Shown here in pieces: positions 41,755 through 50,480 of a stretch of DNA of 64,000 nucleotides (the first letter of the stretch is position 1; the number at the start of each line of letters is the position of its first letter). The translations under genes were made by a program, and so were the position numbers. Source of the DNA: Promicromonospora sukumoe 327MFSha3.1 (GTDB taxonomy: Bacteria; Actinomycetota; Actinomycetes; Actinomycetales; Cellulomonadaceae). The DNA is taken from assembly GCF_000385135.1 (NCBI RefSeq), contig NZ_ARQM01000002.1, positions 1 through 64,000 on the forward strand. The letters are read 5' to 3'. The notes below the pieces were generated by a model. It ran no database searches. It was not told the origin of the DNA and was given only the letters and a program-made list of their open reading frames with translations.

Positions 41755-42156
41755 CTAGCTGTCGCTCGCCTCGCGGTCGCCGTCGACGTAGAACCAGCGT
41801 CCGTCCGTGCGGACGAACCGGCTGGTCTCGTGCAGGCTGCCCCGCACGCCCGTGTCCGGGTACCGGTAGAAGGCGGTGAACTCCACGACGCCGCTGGTGT
41901 CGAACGGGCCGCCGCGCTCGGTGCGGTGGATGTCGAGGCGGCGCCACTGCTCGTCGCCGACGCCGGCGCTGTCCGGGCGGGTCTGCGGCGCCCAGGTCGC
42001 GAGCAGGTAGGCGTCGTCGCCGACGGCGAAGGCCGAGTAGCGCGAGCGCATCAGCGCCTCGGCCGTCGGGGCGGTCGCGGCGCCGGAGTGGTAGCGCCCG
42101 CAGCAGGCGCCGTAGGTGTCGCCGGAGAGGCAGGGGCAGCGGTCGTCGTCGTGCAC
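41755..42156 (-). CDS. YchJ family protein with SEC-C metal-binding motif
   Basis: Small protein of 133 residues with N-terminal zinc site CPCLSGDTYGACCGRYH (Cys7, Cys9, Cys18 and His23 are plausible ligands). A compact NTF2-like domain follows (TAEALMRSRYSAFAVGDDAYLLATW, VEFTAFYRY). Function unknown. It ends 21 bases from the convergent response-regulator gene. Confidence 0.85.
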   Translation of the reverse strand: MHDDDRCPCLSGDTYGACCGRYHSGAATAPTAEALMRSRYSAFAVGDDAYLLATWAPQTRPDSAGVGDEQWRRLDIHRTERGGPFDTSGVVEFTAFYRYPDTGVRGSLHETSRFVRTDGRWFYVDGDREASDS

Positions 42157-42172
42157 CAGGCGATCTTCGCAC

Positions 42173-43006
42173 CTACGCGAACGTCTCGTGACCCAGCACG
42201 GCGAGCAGGCGGATCTTCTCCTCGGCCTCGCTGTTCGGGGCGGGGGTCAGCACGAGGAGGGCCTGGGACTGGTCCTCGGTGAACAGCGCCTGGCAGTCGA
42301 CGTCGATGCGGCCGACCTCGGGGTGCACCAGCGTCTTGTGGTCCTCGAACCGGCGGGACACCTCGTGCAGCTCCCAGAGCCGCACGAACTCGGGACTCTG
42401 CCGCAGCAGGGCGCGCAGCACGTCGTCGGCGGGCGAGCCCGGGCAGGCCGCCGCGTGGGCCGCGCGCAGGGACGCGACCTGGCTGCGGGCCTGCCGCTCG
42501 TGGTCCTCGGGCGGGTACACCTCCCGGGAGGCCGGGTCGGTGAACCACCGGTAGGCGGAGCTGCGGGCCAGGCCCGTGGTGGGCGCCGGGCCGAAGATCG
42601 CCTCCGCCAGGCGGTTCTGCACGAGCGTCTCGCCCAGGCTCGAGAGAATGAGCGCCGGGGTGTCCTCGAGCCGGTCCAGCACGCGCAGCAGGGCGGGTGC
42701 CACGTGGGAGTCGGCGGGCGCGCGCCGGGGCGCGCCGTGCCCGGCGAGGCGGAACAGGTAGTCGCGCTCCTCGACGGTCAGGCGCAGCGCCCGCGCCAGG
42801 GCGGCGAGCATCTGCTCCGAGGGCTGCGGCCCGCGCTGCTGCTCCAGGCGCGCGTAGTAGTCCACGGACATCCCGGTCAGGGCGGCGACCTCCTCCCGGC
42901 GCAGCCCCGGCGCGCGGCGACGGGGCCCGGGCACCAGGCCGACGTCGGACGGGCGCAGCGCCTCCCGGCGTCGGCGGAGGAAGTCGGCGAGGGCTGCGCG
43001 GTTCAT
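42173..43006 (-). CDS. XRE-type regulator with MmyB-like ligand domain
   Basis: The 277-residue protein has an N-terminal Cro/C1 helix-turn-helix (APGLRREEVAALTGMSVDYYARLEQQRG). The C-terminal domain is typical of MmyB-like regulators (TPALILSSLGETLVQNRLAEAIFG, SSAYRWFTDPASREVYPPEDHERQARSQVASLRAAH). MmyB-like domains are reported to bind fatty acids. The divergent SDR gene is its probable target. ATG 43006 is used; an upstream alternative lies closer to the operator. Confidence 0.9.
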   Translation of the reverse strand: MNRAALADFLRRRREALRPSDVGLVPGPRRRAPGLRREEVAALTGMSVDYYARLEQQRGPQPSEQMLAALARALRLTVEERDYLFRLAGHGAPRRAPADSHVAPALLRVLDRLEDTPALILSSLGETLVQNRLAEAIFGPAPTTGLARSSAYRWFTDPASREVYPPEDHERQARSQVASLRAAHAAACPGSPADDVLRALLRQSPEFVRLWELHEVSRRFEDHKTLVHPEVGRIDVDCQALFTEDQSQALLVLTPAPNSEAEEKIRLLAVLGHETFA

Positions 43007-43033
43007 GCCCCCATCGTGCGCCGCGCGCGGCAC

Positions 43034-43064
43034 GTGAACCAGGGACCGCCGGTCCCTGGTTCAC
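43034..43064. promoter_or_regulatory. Perfect 31-bp operator between regulator and SDR genes
   Basis: GTGAACCAGGGACC and its exact inverse are separated by GCC. It occupies the centre of the 101-bp divergent region, 28 bases from the regulator ATG and 44 from the SDR ATG. Almost certainly the binding site of the MmyB-type regulator. Confidence 0.75.
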
Positions 43065-43107
43065 CGAGTCTCTCCCGCCGACGGCGCCGGGGCCGCACGG
43101 TGGAGCC

Positions 43108-43875
43108 ATGAACACATCCGGAAACACCGTCTTCATCCCCGGCGGCACGCGCGGCATCGGCCTCGCCCTCGCGGTCCGCCTCCAGGAGCTGGGCAACACC
43201 GTGGTCGTCGGCGGTCGCGACGTCGCCGTCCTGGACGCCCTGGCCGCCGAGCACGGGTTCGGTACCGTGCGCGTCGACACCAGCGACGCCGCCTCGATCG
43301 CCGCGGCGTCGGCCGACGTCATCCAGCGGTTCCCCGAGGTCAACGTGCTGGTGCCCATGGCCGGGATCATGCGCGCCGAGGACTGGCGTACCCCCGGCTT
43401 CCTGCCGGACGCCGAGGCCACGGTCGTCACCAACGTGCTGGGCCCGATCCGCCTGGTCGCGGCGTTCACCGAGCACCTGCAGAGCCGGCCGGCCGCGACG
43501 ATCCTCACCGTGTCGTCGGGCCTGGCGTTCTCGCCGCTGCGTGTGACGCCGACGTACAACGCGACCAAGGCCGCGATCCACATGCTGTCGGAGAGCGTCC
43601 GCCTGCAGCTCGCCGGCACCAGCGTGTCGGTGGTCGAGCTCGAGCCGCCGTCGGTGCAGACCGACCTGATGCCGGGGCAGGCGGACAACCCGCACGCGAT
43701 GCCGCTGGCCGAGTTCATCGACGAGGCGGTCTCGCTCCTGCAGAGCCGGCCGGACGCGCACGAGATCCAGGTGGAGCGGGTCAAGTTCCTCCGCTACGCG
43801 GAGGTCCGCGGCGACTACGACCAGGTCGTGGCCACGCTCAACGCCACCGACCCGCACGCGGCTGCCGTGAGCTGA
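43108..43875 (+). CDS. SDR oxidoreductase (DltE-like), target of the MmyB-type regulator
   Basis: NAD(P)-dependent dehydrogenase of 255 residues: GGTRGIG near residue 12, PMAG in place of NNAG, and Ser...YNATK (TVSSGLAFSPLRVTPTYNATK) at the active site. It is of the classical DltE-like branch. Substrate unknown. ATG 43108 has GGTGGAG directly upstream. A long palindromic hairpin follows the stop by 28 bases. Confidence 0.88.
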   Translation: MNTSGNTVFIPGGTRGIGLALAVRLQELGNTVVVGGRDVAVLDALAAEHGFGTVRVDTSDAASIAAASADVIQRFPEVNVLVPMAGIMRAEDWRTPGFLPDAEATVVTNVLGPIRLVAAFTEHLQSRPAATILTVSSGLAFSPLRVTPTYNATKAAIHMLSESVRLQLAGTSVSVVELEPPSVQTDLMPGQADNPHAMPLAEFIDEAVSLLQSRPDAHEIQVERVKFLRYAEVRGDYDQVVATLNATDPHAAAVS

Positions 43876-43903
43876 CCCGTCCGCCGACGGACCGCCGTCG
43901 ACG

Positions 43904-43966
43904 GAGACGACCATGCGGTTGCTGCCAGGGCGGGGTTCGCCCTGGCAGCAACCGCATGGTCGTCTC
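43904..43966. terminator. Long perfect palindrome between convergent genes (29-bp arms)
   Basis: Arms 43904-43932 and 43938-43966 are exact inverted copies (ends GAGACGACC/GGTCGTCTC) with loop GGGTT. It lies between the SDR gene (+) and the ABC exporter gene (-), so it can fold in either transcript. Far longer than ordinary terminators and without a T-run. One of four such structures in the window. Confidence 0.65.
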
Positions 43967-43992
43967 GTTGCCCGCGCGCGGCGGGCGCGACG

Positions 43993-46020
43993 TCACGTCG
44001 CCGCCGGCTCCTCCACCACCGGGGCCGCGAACTGGCTCGCGTAGAGGCGGGCGTAGGCGCCGTCCGCGGCGAGCAGGTCCTCGTGCGAGCCCTGCTCCAC
44101 GATGTCGCCGTGCTCCATCACGAGGATCACGTCGGCGTCGCGGATCGTGGACAGCCGGTGCGCGATGACGAACGACGTCCGGTCCTTGCGCAGCCGGTTC
44201 ATGGCCTCCTGGACCAGCACCTCGGTGCGGGTGTCCACCGACGACGTCGCCTCGTCGAGCACGAGGATCGCCGGGTCGGCCAGGAACGCCCGGGCGAGCG
44301 TGAGGAGCTGCTTCTCCCCCGCCGAGACCGACGAGCCCTCCTCGTCCACGACGGTGTCGTACCCGTCGGGCAGGGTCCGCACGAACGGGTCCACGTGGGT
44401 GGCCCGCGTGGCGGCGAGGAACTCTTCCTCGTCGACGGTGGCGCCATCCGGCACGCCGTACCGGAGGTTCTCCTCGATGGTGCCCTTGAACAGCCAGGTG
44501 TCCTGGAGCACCATCCCGACCGACGAGCGCAGGTCGTCGCGCGACATGTCCCGCGTGTCCACGCCGTCCAGGGTGATGCGGCCGCCGTCCACCTCGTAGA
44601 ACCGCATGAGGAGGTTGACCAGCGTCGTCTTGCCGGCGCCCGTGGGGCCCACGATGGCGATCGTCTGCCCGGGCTCCGCGACCAGGTTGAGCCCGGTGAT
44701 CAGCGGGCGCTCGGGCGTGTAGGAGAACGTGACGTCCTCGAACGCGACCCGGCCGCGCACCGGGACCACCTTCTGCGACTCGGCCGGGTCGGGCGACTGC
44801 TCCGGAGCGTCCAGCAGCTCGAACACGCGCTCCGCGGAGGCGACGCCGGACTGCAGCAGGTTCATCATCGAGGCCACCTGCGTCAGCGGCTGCGTGAACT
44901 GGCGCGAGTACTGGATGAACGCCTGCACGTCACCCAGCGACAGCGTGCCCGAGGCCACGCGCAGGCCGCCGACGACGGCCACGACCACGTAGTTCAGGTT
45001 CGCGAGGAAGCCCATGGCGGGCTGGATGGTGCCCGAGATGAACTGCGCCTTGAAGCTGGAGTCGTACAGCGCGCCGTTCTCCTCGGCGAACGCCTTGGCC
45101 GTGGACTCCTGGTGCCCGTAGACCTTCACGAGCGCGTGGCCCGTGAACGACTCCTCGATGTGCGCGTTCAGGCGCCCGGTGGCCGCCCACTGCTCCACGA
45201 ACTGCGGCTGGCTGCGCTTGGCGATCTGCGCCGTCAGGATCACCGACAGCGGCACGGTCACCAGCGCGACCAGGGCGAGGACCGGCGAGATCCAGAACAT
45301 CATGCCGAGCACGCCGATCACCGTCAGGACGGCGGTCACGAGCTGCGCGAGGGTCTGCGTGGTGGTCTGGGCCACGTTGTCGATGTCGTTGGTGACGCGC
45401 GAGAGGATCTCGCCGCGCTGGCGGGCGTCCACGTACGACAGCGGGATGCGGTGCAGCTTGGCCTCGACCTGGTCGCGCAGGTCACGCATGGTGCGCTGCA
45501 CGACGCCGGCGGTGATGCGCGACTGGAGCCACCCGAACAGGAACGCCCCGACGTACGCCGCGACCACCCAGCCGAGGGTCTGCATGAGCATCGTGAAGTC
45601 GATGCCCTGACCAGGCACGACGCCCACGACGCCGGACAGCAGGTCCGCCATCTGGTCCTGGCCCGCCGCGCGCAGCCCGGCCTCCGCCTCCTCCGTGGTC
45701 ACGCCCGAGGGCAGCTGCGCGCCCACGACGCCCGCGAAGATCACGTTCGTCGCGTTGCCCAGCAGCTTGGGCCCGAGCACGGTCAGCGCCACCGAGGCGA
45801 TGCCCAGCACCATCAGGACCACGACGTTCAGACGCTCGGGACGCAGCATGCCGGCGAACCGGCGCAGCGAGCCCTTGAAGTCCATCGGCTTCTGCACGGG
45901 CATACCCATGCCCATACCCATCGGTCCGGGGCCGCGCCCGGGGCCGCCGGGTCCACGCTGCGGCGCCGCCGTCGTCGTGCTCTCGCCCTGAGGCTTCTCT
46001 TCGTTGCTCACGCCGCTCAC
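43993..46020 (-). CDS. Heterodimeric ABC exporter, second half-transporter
   Basis: Multidrug/lipid-type exporter subunit of 675 residues: an N-terminal low-complexity Gly/Pro/Met tail, six membrane segments, and an ATPase domain with Walker A GPTGAGKTT and Walker B ILVLDEATSSVD (catalytic Glu present). The signature reads VSAGEKQLLTLAR instead of LSGGQ. The first subunit has the opposite defect, so the two form one degenerate and one canonical ATP site. Start overlaps the upstream gene by four bases. Confidence 0.92.
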   Translation of the reverse strand: MSGVSNEEKPQGESTTTAAPQRGPGGPGRGPGPMGMGMGMPVQKPMDFKGSLRRFAGMLRPERLNVVVLMVLGIASVALTVLGPKLLGNATNVIFAGVVGAQLPSGVTTEEAEAGLRAAGQDQMADLLSGVVGVVPGQGIDFTMLMQTLGWVVAAYVGAFLFGWLQSRITAGVVQRTMRDLRDQVEAKLHRIPLSYVDARQRGEILSRVTNDIDNVAQTTTQTLAQLVTAVLTVIGVLGMMFWISPVLALVALVTVPLSVILTAQIAKRSQPQFVEQWAATGRLNAHIEESFTGHALVKVYGHQESTAKAFAEENGALYDSSFKAQFISGTIQPAMGFLANLNYVVVAVVGGLRVASGTLSLGDVQAFIQYSRQFTQPLTQVASMMNLLQSGVASAERVFELLDAPEQSPDPAESQKVVPVRGRVAFEDVTFSYTPERPLITGLNLVAEPGQTIAIVGPTGAGKTTLVNLLMRFYEVDGGRITLDGVDTRDMSRDDLRSSVGMVLQDTWLFKGTIEENLRYGVPDGATVDEEEFLAATRATHVDPFVRTLPDGYDTVVDEEGSSVSAGEKQLLTLARAFLADPAILVLDEATSSVDTRTEVLVQEAMNRLRKDRTSFVIAHRLSTIRDADVILVMEHGDIVEQGSHEDLLAADGAYARLYASQFAAPVVEEPAAT

Positions 46021-47813
46021 GCCGCCTCCTCCAAACTCATCTGGGACGTCACGATCTCCTGGTACGTCGGGTTGTCCGCCAGCAGCTGCGCGTGCGTGCC
46101 GCGGCCGACGATGCGCCCGTGGTCGAGCACCAGGATCTGCTCGGCGTCACGGATGGTCGCCACGCGCTGGGCGACGACGATCACCGTCGCGTCGCGGGTC
46201 TGCGGCCGCAGGGCCGCCCGCAGGCGCGCGTCGGTCGCGTAGTCCAGGGCGGAGAAGCTGTCATCGAACAGGTAGATGCGGGGCTTGCGGATCACGGCGC
46301 GCGCGATGGCGAGCCGCTGGCGCTGGCCGCCGGAGAACGTCGAGCCGCCCTGCGCCACCTCCGACTCCAGGCCGTCCGGCAGCGCCTCGATGAAGTCGCG
46401 CGCCTGCGCCACCTCCAGCGCGGCCCACATCTCCTCCTCGGTGGCGTCGGACTTGCCGTACCGCAGGTTGTCCGCGACGGTCCCGGAGAACAGGAACGCC
46501 TTCTGCGGCACCAGCCCCATGAGCGAACCGAGGTCGCGTTGCAGCAGGTCCCGGACGTCGACGCCGTCCACCCGGACGGTACCGCCGGTGGCGTCGAACA
46601 GGCGCGGCACCAGGTTGAGCAGCGTCGACTTGCCCGACCCGGTCGAGCCGATGATCGCGGTGATCTGGCCCGGCACGGCCTCGAACGACAGCTCGTGCAG
46701 CACCGGCTCCTCGGCGCCCGGGTAGCGGAACTCGACGTCCTCGAAGGTGACGCGGCCGCTCGGACCCGCCACGACGCCGTCGGGCGAACCGTTGTGCTCG
46801 GGCGAGCCGTTCTGCTCGGCGAGCGAGCCCGGCAGGGCGACGGGCGACTCGGGGTCGACCACGGACGGCTCGGTGTCCAGGACCTCCCCGATGCGCTCCG
46901 CCGCGACGGCGGCGCGCGGGATCATCATGAAGATCATCGTGGACATCATCACGGCCATGAGGATGTACATGATGTAGCTCAGGAACGCGGTCAGGGAGCC
47001 GATCTCCATCTCCCCGGCCTGGATCTCGTGGGCGCCGAACCACAGCACGGCCACCGACGACAGGTTCATGATCAGCATGACCACCGGGAACGTGAGCGCC
47101 ATCAGGCGGCCGGCGCGCAGCGAGGTGTCGAACAGCTCCTCGTTGACCACGCCGAACCGCTCGGTCTCGCGGCGCTCCCGCACGAACGCCCGGACCACAC
47201 GCAGGCCCGTGATCTGCTCGCGCAGCACGGAGTTGATGGCGTCGATGCGCTTCTGCATACGCCGGAAGTGCGGCACCATGCGCCAGACGATGACGCCCGC
47301 GGTGGCGGCCAGGACCGGCACGATGACGAGCAGCAGGCCCGACATCGACACGTCCTCCGACAGCGCCAGGATGACGCCGCCGATCAGCATGATCGGCGCC
47401 ATCACCATGATGGTGAACGTCATCAGCACGGTCATCTGCACCTGCTGGACGTCGTTCGTGCTGCGTGTGATCAGCGTCGGCGCCCCGAACCGGGCCATCT
47501 CGCGCGCGGAGTAGGTCTGGACGGAGTGGAAGACGTCGCGCCGCAGGTCACGGCCGAACGCCGTGGCGACCTGCGCGCCGAAGTAGACGGCGATGACCGA
47601 CGCGACGACCTGGCCCAGCGAGACGACCAGCATCCAGCCGCCGGTGCTCCAGATGTACCCGATGTCACCGGGCACCACGCCGTTGTCGATGATGTCGGCG
47701 TTCAGGCTGGGCAGATACAGGGCCGCGAGCGTCTGCACCAGCTGGAGGACCAGCACCGCGACCACCGCCCAGCGGTACGGGCCCAGATATTTCCGGGCAA
47801 GAGCGACAAGCAT
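46017..47813 (-). CDS. Heterodimeric ABC exporter, first half-transporter (degenerate site)
   Basis: The 598-residue protein has six membrane segments and an ATPase domain with Walker A GSTGSGKST, signature FSGGQRQRLAIARAV and Walker B IYLFDDSFSALD. The catalytic Glu after Walker B is Asp, as in the degenerate subunit of TM287/288-type exporters. The linker NGSPEHNGSPDG is encoded by a short tandem repeat near 46780-46815. Second gene of the tetR-led operon; its ATG overlaps the TetR stop (TGATG). Confidence 0.92.
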   Translation of the reverse strand: MLVALARKYLGPYRWAVVAVLVLQLVQTLAALYLPSLNADIIDNGVVPGDIGYIWSTGGWMLVVSLGQVVASVIAVYFGAQVATAFGRDLRRDVFHSVQTYSAREMARFGAPTLITRSTNDVQQVQMTVLMTFTIMVMAPIMLIGGVILALSEDVSMSGLLLVIVPVLAATAGVIVWRMVPHFRRMQKRIDAINSVLREQITGLRVVRAFVRERRETERFGVVNEELFDTSLRAGRLMALTFPVVMLIMNLSSVAVLWFGAHEIQAGEMEIGSLTAFLSYIMYILMAVMMSTMIFMMIPRAAVAAERIGEVLDTEPSVVDPESPVALPGSLAEQNGSPEHNGSPDGVVAGPSGRVTFEDVEFRYPGAEEPVLHELSFEAVPGQITAIIGSTGSGKSTLLNLVPRLFDATGGTVRVDGVDVRDLLQRDLGSLMGLVPQKAFLFSGTVADNLRYGKSDATEEEMWAALEVAQARDFIEALPDGLESEVAQGGSTFSGGQRQRLAIARAVIRKPRIYLFDDSFSALDYATDARLRAALRPQTRDATVIVVAQRVATIRDAEQILVLDHGRIVGRGTHAQLLADNPTYQEIVTSQMSLEEAA

Positions 47814-48655
47814 CAGGAGTTCCCTTCAGGGCTGGGGGTTGGAGAACCTGGTGCGCCTGGTCCCGCGGTGGAGGCTGCACCTTCGGCAGCGTCGGGGCCA
47901 GACTTTTTTGCGGGGCCGGCGAGGCCGTTGACGAGGGCGTCGGCCAGGACGTCGGCCGGCACCACGGGCTGCAGGTGGTCGATCCGCACGTGCGCGCCGG
48001 CGATGGCCGACTCGACCAGCGAGATCGCCACCTCGACGGGTACCCGCAGCCGGTGCGCGTCCGGCGCGAGGACGGCGGTGATCCCCTCGACCGTAGCCGC
48101 ATGCTGCTGGGCACGCTGGTCCAGCAGCGTCTTGCGGTAGGCGAGCATGCGCTCGTGGTGGTCGGCGGGCGTCCCGGGTCCGGCACTGGGCTGGCCGGGC
48201 GGCCCCGGCGGGACGGCGCGGGGGCCCGGCGGGCCCGGCGGGCCCGGCGGCCCGGGCGGCACGATGGGCATTCCCGGCGCGCCGGGCGCTGGCGCCATGC
48301 GGCGCAGGATCGACATCCAGCGCATGACCTCGGCCACCCGGTGGCGGCCCAGCTCGATCACGAGCTCCAGACGCCGCTCGAGCGGCAGCGCGGAGTCGAT
48401 GGCGGTGAGCTCGGCGAGGGTCTCCTCGGGCCGGCCCGCCCGCGCCAGGCCCTCGACGGCGACGGCGCCGACCAGCGCCGTCTTGTCGCCGAACGCCCGG
48501 AACAGCGTGCCCTCCGCGACGCCGGCGGCCTGCGCCAGCTCGCGGGAGGTGACGTCGTGGCCGCGCTCCGCGACCAGCGGGAGCACCGCGTCCACGATCG
48601 CCGCCTTGCGGTCCTCCGGGGTCATCCGCGAGGCGCGCGGCCGTACGTTGTCCAT
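47813..48655 (-). CDS. TetR repressor of the exporter, with collagen-like linker
   Basis: The 280-residue protein has an N-terminal TetR helix-turn-helix (TSRELAQAAGVAEGTLFRAFGDKTALVGAV). A collagen-like stretch follows (PPGPPGPPGPPGPRAVPPG, about residues 128-155). Another Pro/Gly-rich tail ends the protein. ATG 48655 is chosen since the next upstream ATG would lie inside the operator at 48672-48687. First gene of the operon with the two ABC genes, so probably an autoregulated drug or metabolite sensor. Confidence 0.87.
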   Translation of the reverse strand: MDNVRPRASRMTPEDRKAAIVDAVLPLVAERGHDVTSRELAQAAGVAEGTLFRAFGDKTALVGAVAVEGLARAGRPEETLAELTAIDSALPLERRLELVIELGRHRVAEVMRWMSILRRMAPAPGAPGMPIVPPGPPGPPGPPGPRAVPPGPPGQPSAGPGTPADHHERMLAYRKTLLDQRAQQHAATVEGITAVLAPDAHRLRVPVEVAISLVESAIAGAHVRIDHLQPVVPADVLADALVNGLAGPAKKSGPDAAEGAASTAGPGAPGSPTPSPEGNS

Positions 48656-48671
48656 GCCGGGAACAGTAAAT

Positions 48672-48687
48672 GAGTGAGCACTCACTC
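48672..48687. promoter_or_regulatory. TetR operator GAGTGAG-CA-CTCACTC
   Basis: Perfect 7-bp inverted repeat 17 bases upstream of the TetR ATG. This class of GAGTGAG palindrome is common before actinobacterial tetR-ABC exporter operons. Repressor bound here would block transcription of the whole operon. Confidence 0.78.
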
Positions 48688-48716
48688 CGCAACTTCTTAT
48701 GCCGGCAGCAGACAGC

Positions 48717-48754
48717 AGTGGGGCCGAGACACCTCGCGGTGCCTCGGCCCCACT
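48717..48754 (-). terminator. Hairpin terminator behind the SPFH gene
   Basis: AGTGGGGCCGAG and CTCGGCCCCACT form a 12-bp stem that extends to 17 bp with one mismatch around a short loop. It lies about 40 bases behind the stop at 48795 and before the tetR promoter. Confidence 0.7.
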
Positions 48755-48794
48755 TCTCCCAGGGTGCTAGCTCCCCCGGGTCCTCAGCTCTACC

Positions 48795-49943
48795 TCAGCC
48801 GGCCGGCGGTGCCGGGGGCACCGGCGGGGGCGGCGTCGAACCGCCCGGGCGCTGGCCGCGCTCGGACTCGGTGTCGAACGGGTCGCCCGACCGCGTGCCG
48901 GCGCTCGTCGCGTCGGCCGTGGCTGCCTCGGCCTGCCGCTGCGCCTCGGCGAGCGCCTCGGCGGGGTCCGGCAGCAGGGGCTCGTCGAGCACGGAGTCGA
49001 TCGGCCCGCGCGGGCCGGTCGGGCCCTCGCCCGGCGGGGGCGGGGGGACGGCCGGGCCGGCGCCGCCGCCGAAGCCGGAGGCGATGTTGCCCAGCGCGGC
49101 GGTGAACTCCGTGGGGATGACCCAGGTGGTGTTCGAGGTGCCGTTCGCGATCTGCGGCAGCGTCTGCAGGTACTGGTAGGCCAGCAGCTTCGGGTCGGCG
49201 TCACCGCGGTGGATGGCCTCGAAGACCTGGAGGATGGCGCGGGACTCACCCTCGGCACGGAGGATCTGCGCCTGGGCGTCACCCTCGGCCTTCAGGATCT
49301 CGGACTGCTTCTGACCCTCGGCCGTGAGGATGGCGGACTGCTTGACACCCTCCGCGGTGAGGATCGCGGCACGCCGGTCACGCTCGGCGCGCATCTGCTG
49401 CTCCATGGAGCCCTGCACCGACGGCGGCGGGTCGATGGACTTGAGCTCGACGCGGTTGACGCGGATACCCCAGCGCCCGGTCGCCTCGTCGAGCACGCCA
49501 CGCAGCTGGCCGTTGATCTGGTCACGGCTGGTCAGCGTCTGCTCGAGGTCCATCGAGCCGATCACGTTACGCAGCGTGGTGACGGTGAGCTGCTCGATGG
49601 CGGTGATGTAGTTCGCGATCTCGTAGACCGCGGACTTGGCGTCCGTCACCTGGAAGTAGATGACGGTGTCGATCTCGACCACCAGGTTGTCGCTGGTGAT
49701 CACGGGCTGGGGCGGGAACGAGACGACCTGCTCGCGCAGGTCCACGCCGGCGCGGACGCGGTCCACGAACGGCACCAGCACGTGCAGGCCCGGGTCGAGC
49801 GTCTTGGAGTACCGACCCAGGCGCTCGACCACGAGCGCCACCGACTGAGGAACGATCCGCACGGCGCGGATCACCGCGACGATACCGACGATCACGACCA
49901 GGGCAATGATCAGATAGAGCAGGACTTGCCCGAATGACTCCAC
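48795..49943 (-). CDS. SPFH/stomatin-like membrane protein (QmcA/paraslipin type)
   Basis: The 382-residue protein has one N-terminal membrane segment (LYLIIALVVIVGIVAVIRAV). The SPFH domain follows (VPQSVALVVERLGRYSKTLDPGLHVLVPF). A coiled-coil region contains four 11-residue repeats of the ILTAEGxKQSx type (about residues 193-235). The Pro/Gly-rich C-terminal tail is about 100 residues. Such proteins form membrane-domain scaffolds and are usually paired with NfeD proteins, as here. Confidence 0.92.
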   Translation of the reverse strand: MESFGQVLLYLIIALVVIVGIVAVIRAVRIVPQSVALVVERLGRYSKTLDPGLHVLVPFVDRVRAGVDLREQVVSFPPQPVITSDNLVVEIDTVIYFQVTDAKSAVYEIANYITAIEQLTVTTLRNVIGSMDLEQTLTSRDQINGQLRGVLDEATGRWGIRVNRVELKSIDPPPSVQGSMEQQMRAERDRRAAILTAEGVKQSAILTAEGQKQSEILKAEGDAQAQILRAEGESRAILQVFEAIHRGDADPKLLAYQYLQTLPQIANGTSNTTWVIPTEFTAALGNIASGFGGGAGPAVPPPPPGEGPTGPRGPIDSVLDEPLLPDPAEALAEAQRQAEAATADATSAGTRSGDPFDTESERGQRPGGSTPPPPVPPAPPAG

Positions 49944-50051
49944 GAGTTCTCCTTACGCGGGCACCTTGGCCCGCAGGCGGTTTGACGCACAGAACGCTTC
50001 TGACTGGACTGTCTGGGACAACACAAAAGGGGGCGCCCAGGCGCCAGGCGG

Positions 50052-50480
50052 CTACGCCGGCTCGACGACGGCGGTGGCGCCGTCGATCTGGACCACACGA
50101 ACGCTAGTGCCGGCGGGCAGCAGAGGCGACCCGGGCACGGAGCGCGCGCTCCAGACCTCTCCGCTGAGCTTGATCAGCCCCGACGCGGTGCTGACCTCCT
50201 GGACCACCGATGCCGTGCGACCCACGTTCGCCTCGGCGTTGGTGGGTGCCTTCGGCGTGTTGTTGCGCAGGTGCCGGATCAGCGTGGGCCGAAGCGTCAC
50301 GAGCAGCACCACCGACGCCACGACGAACACGATGGCCTGCATCCAGAGCGGGGCCCCCGCGCCGTTCGCGACGGCCGCGGCCAGCGCGCCGCCCGCGAAC
50401 ATGATGAAGACGAAGTCCAACGACAAGAGCTCGATCAGCGCGAAGATCAGCGCCGCTCCTACCCACCACAACCACGCCAT
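50052..50480 (-). CDS. NfeD-like membrane protein
   Basis: The 142-residue partner of the SPFH protein. Two or three membrane segments fill the first 65 residues (WLWWVGAALIFALIELLSLDFVFIMFAGGALAAAV). A C-terminal OB-fold domain follows (NVGRTASVVQEVSTASGLIKLSGEVWSAR, VRVVQIDGATAVVEP). The long NfeD protease domain is absent, so this is the short type. It lies 108 bases upstream of the SPFH gene, probably in one operon. Confidence 0.9.
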   Translation of the reverse strand: MAWLWWVGAALIFALIELLSLDFVFIMFAGGALAAAVANGAGAPLWMQAIVFVVASVVLLVTLRPTLIRHLRNNTPKAPTNAEANVGRTASVVQEVSTASGLIKLSGEVWSARSVPGSPLLPAGTSVRVVQIDGATAVVEPA

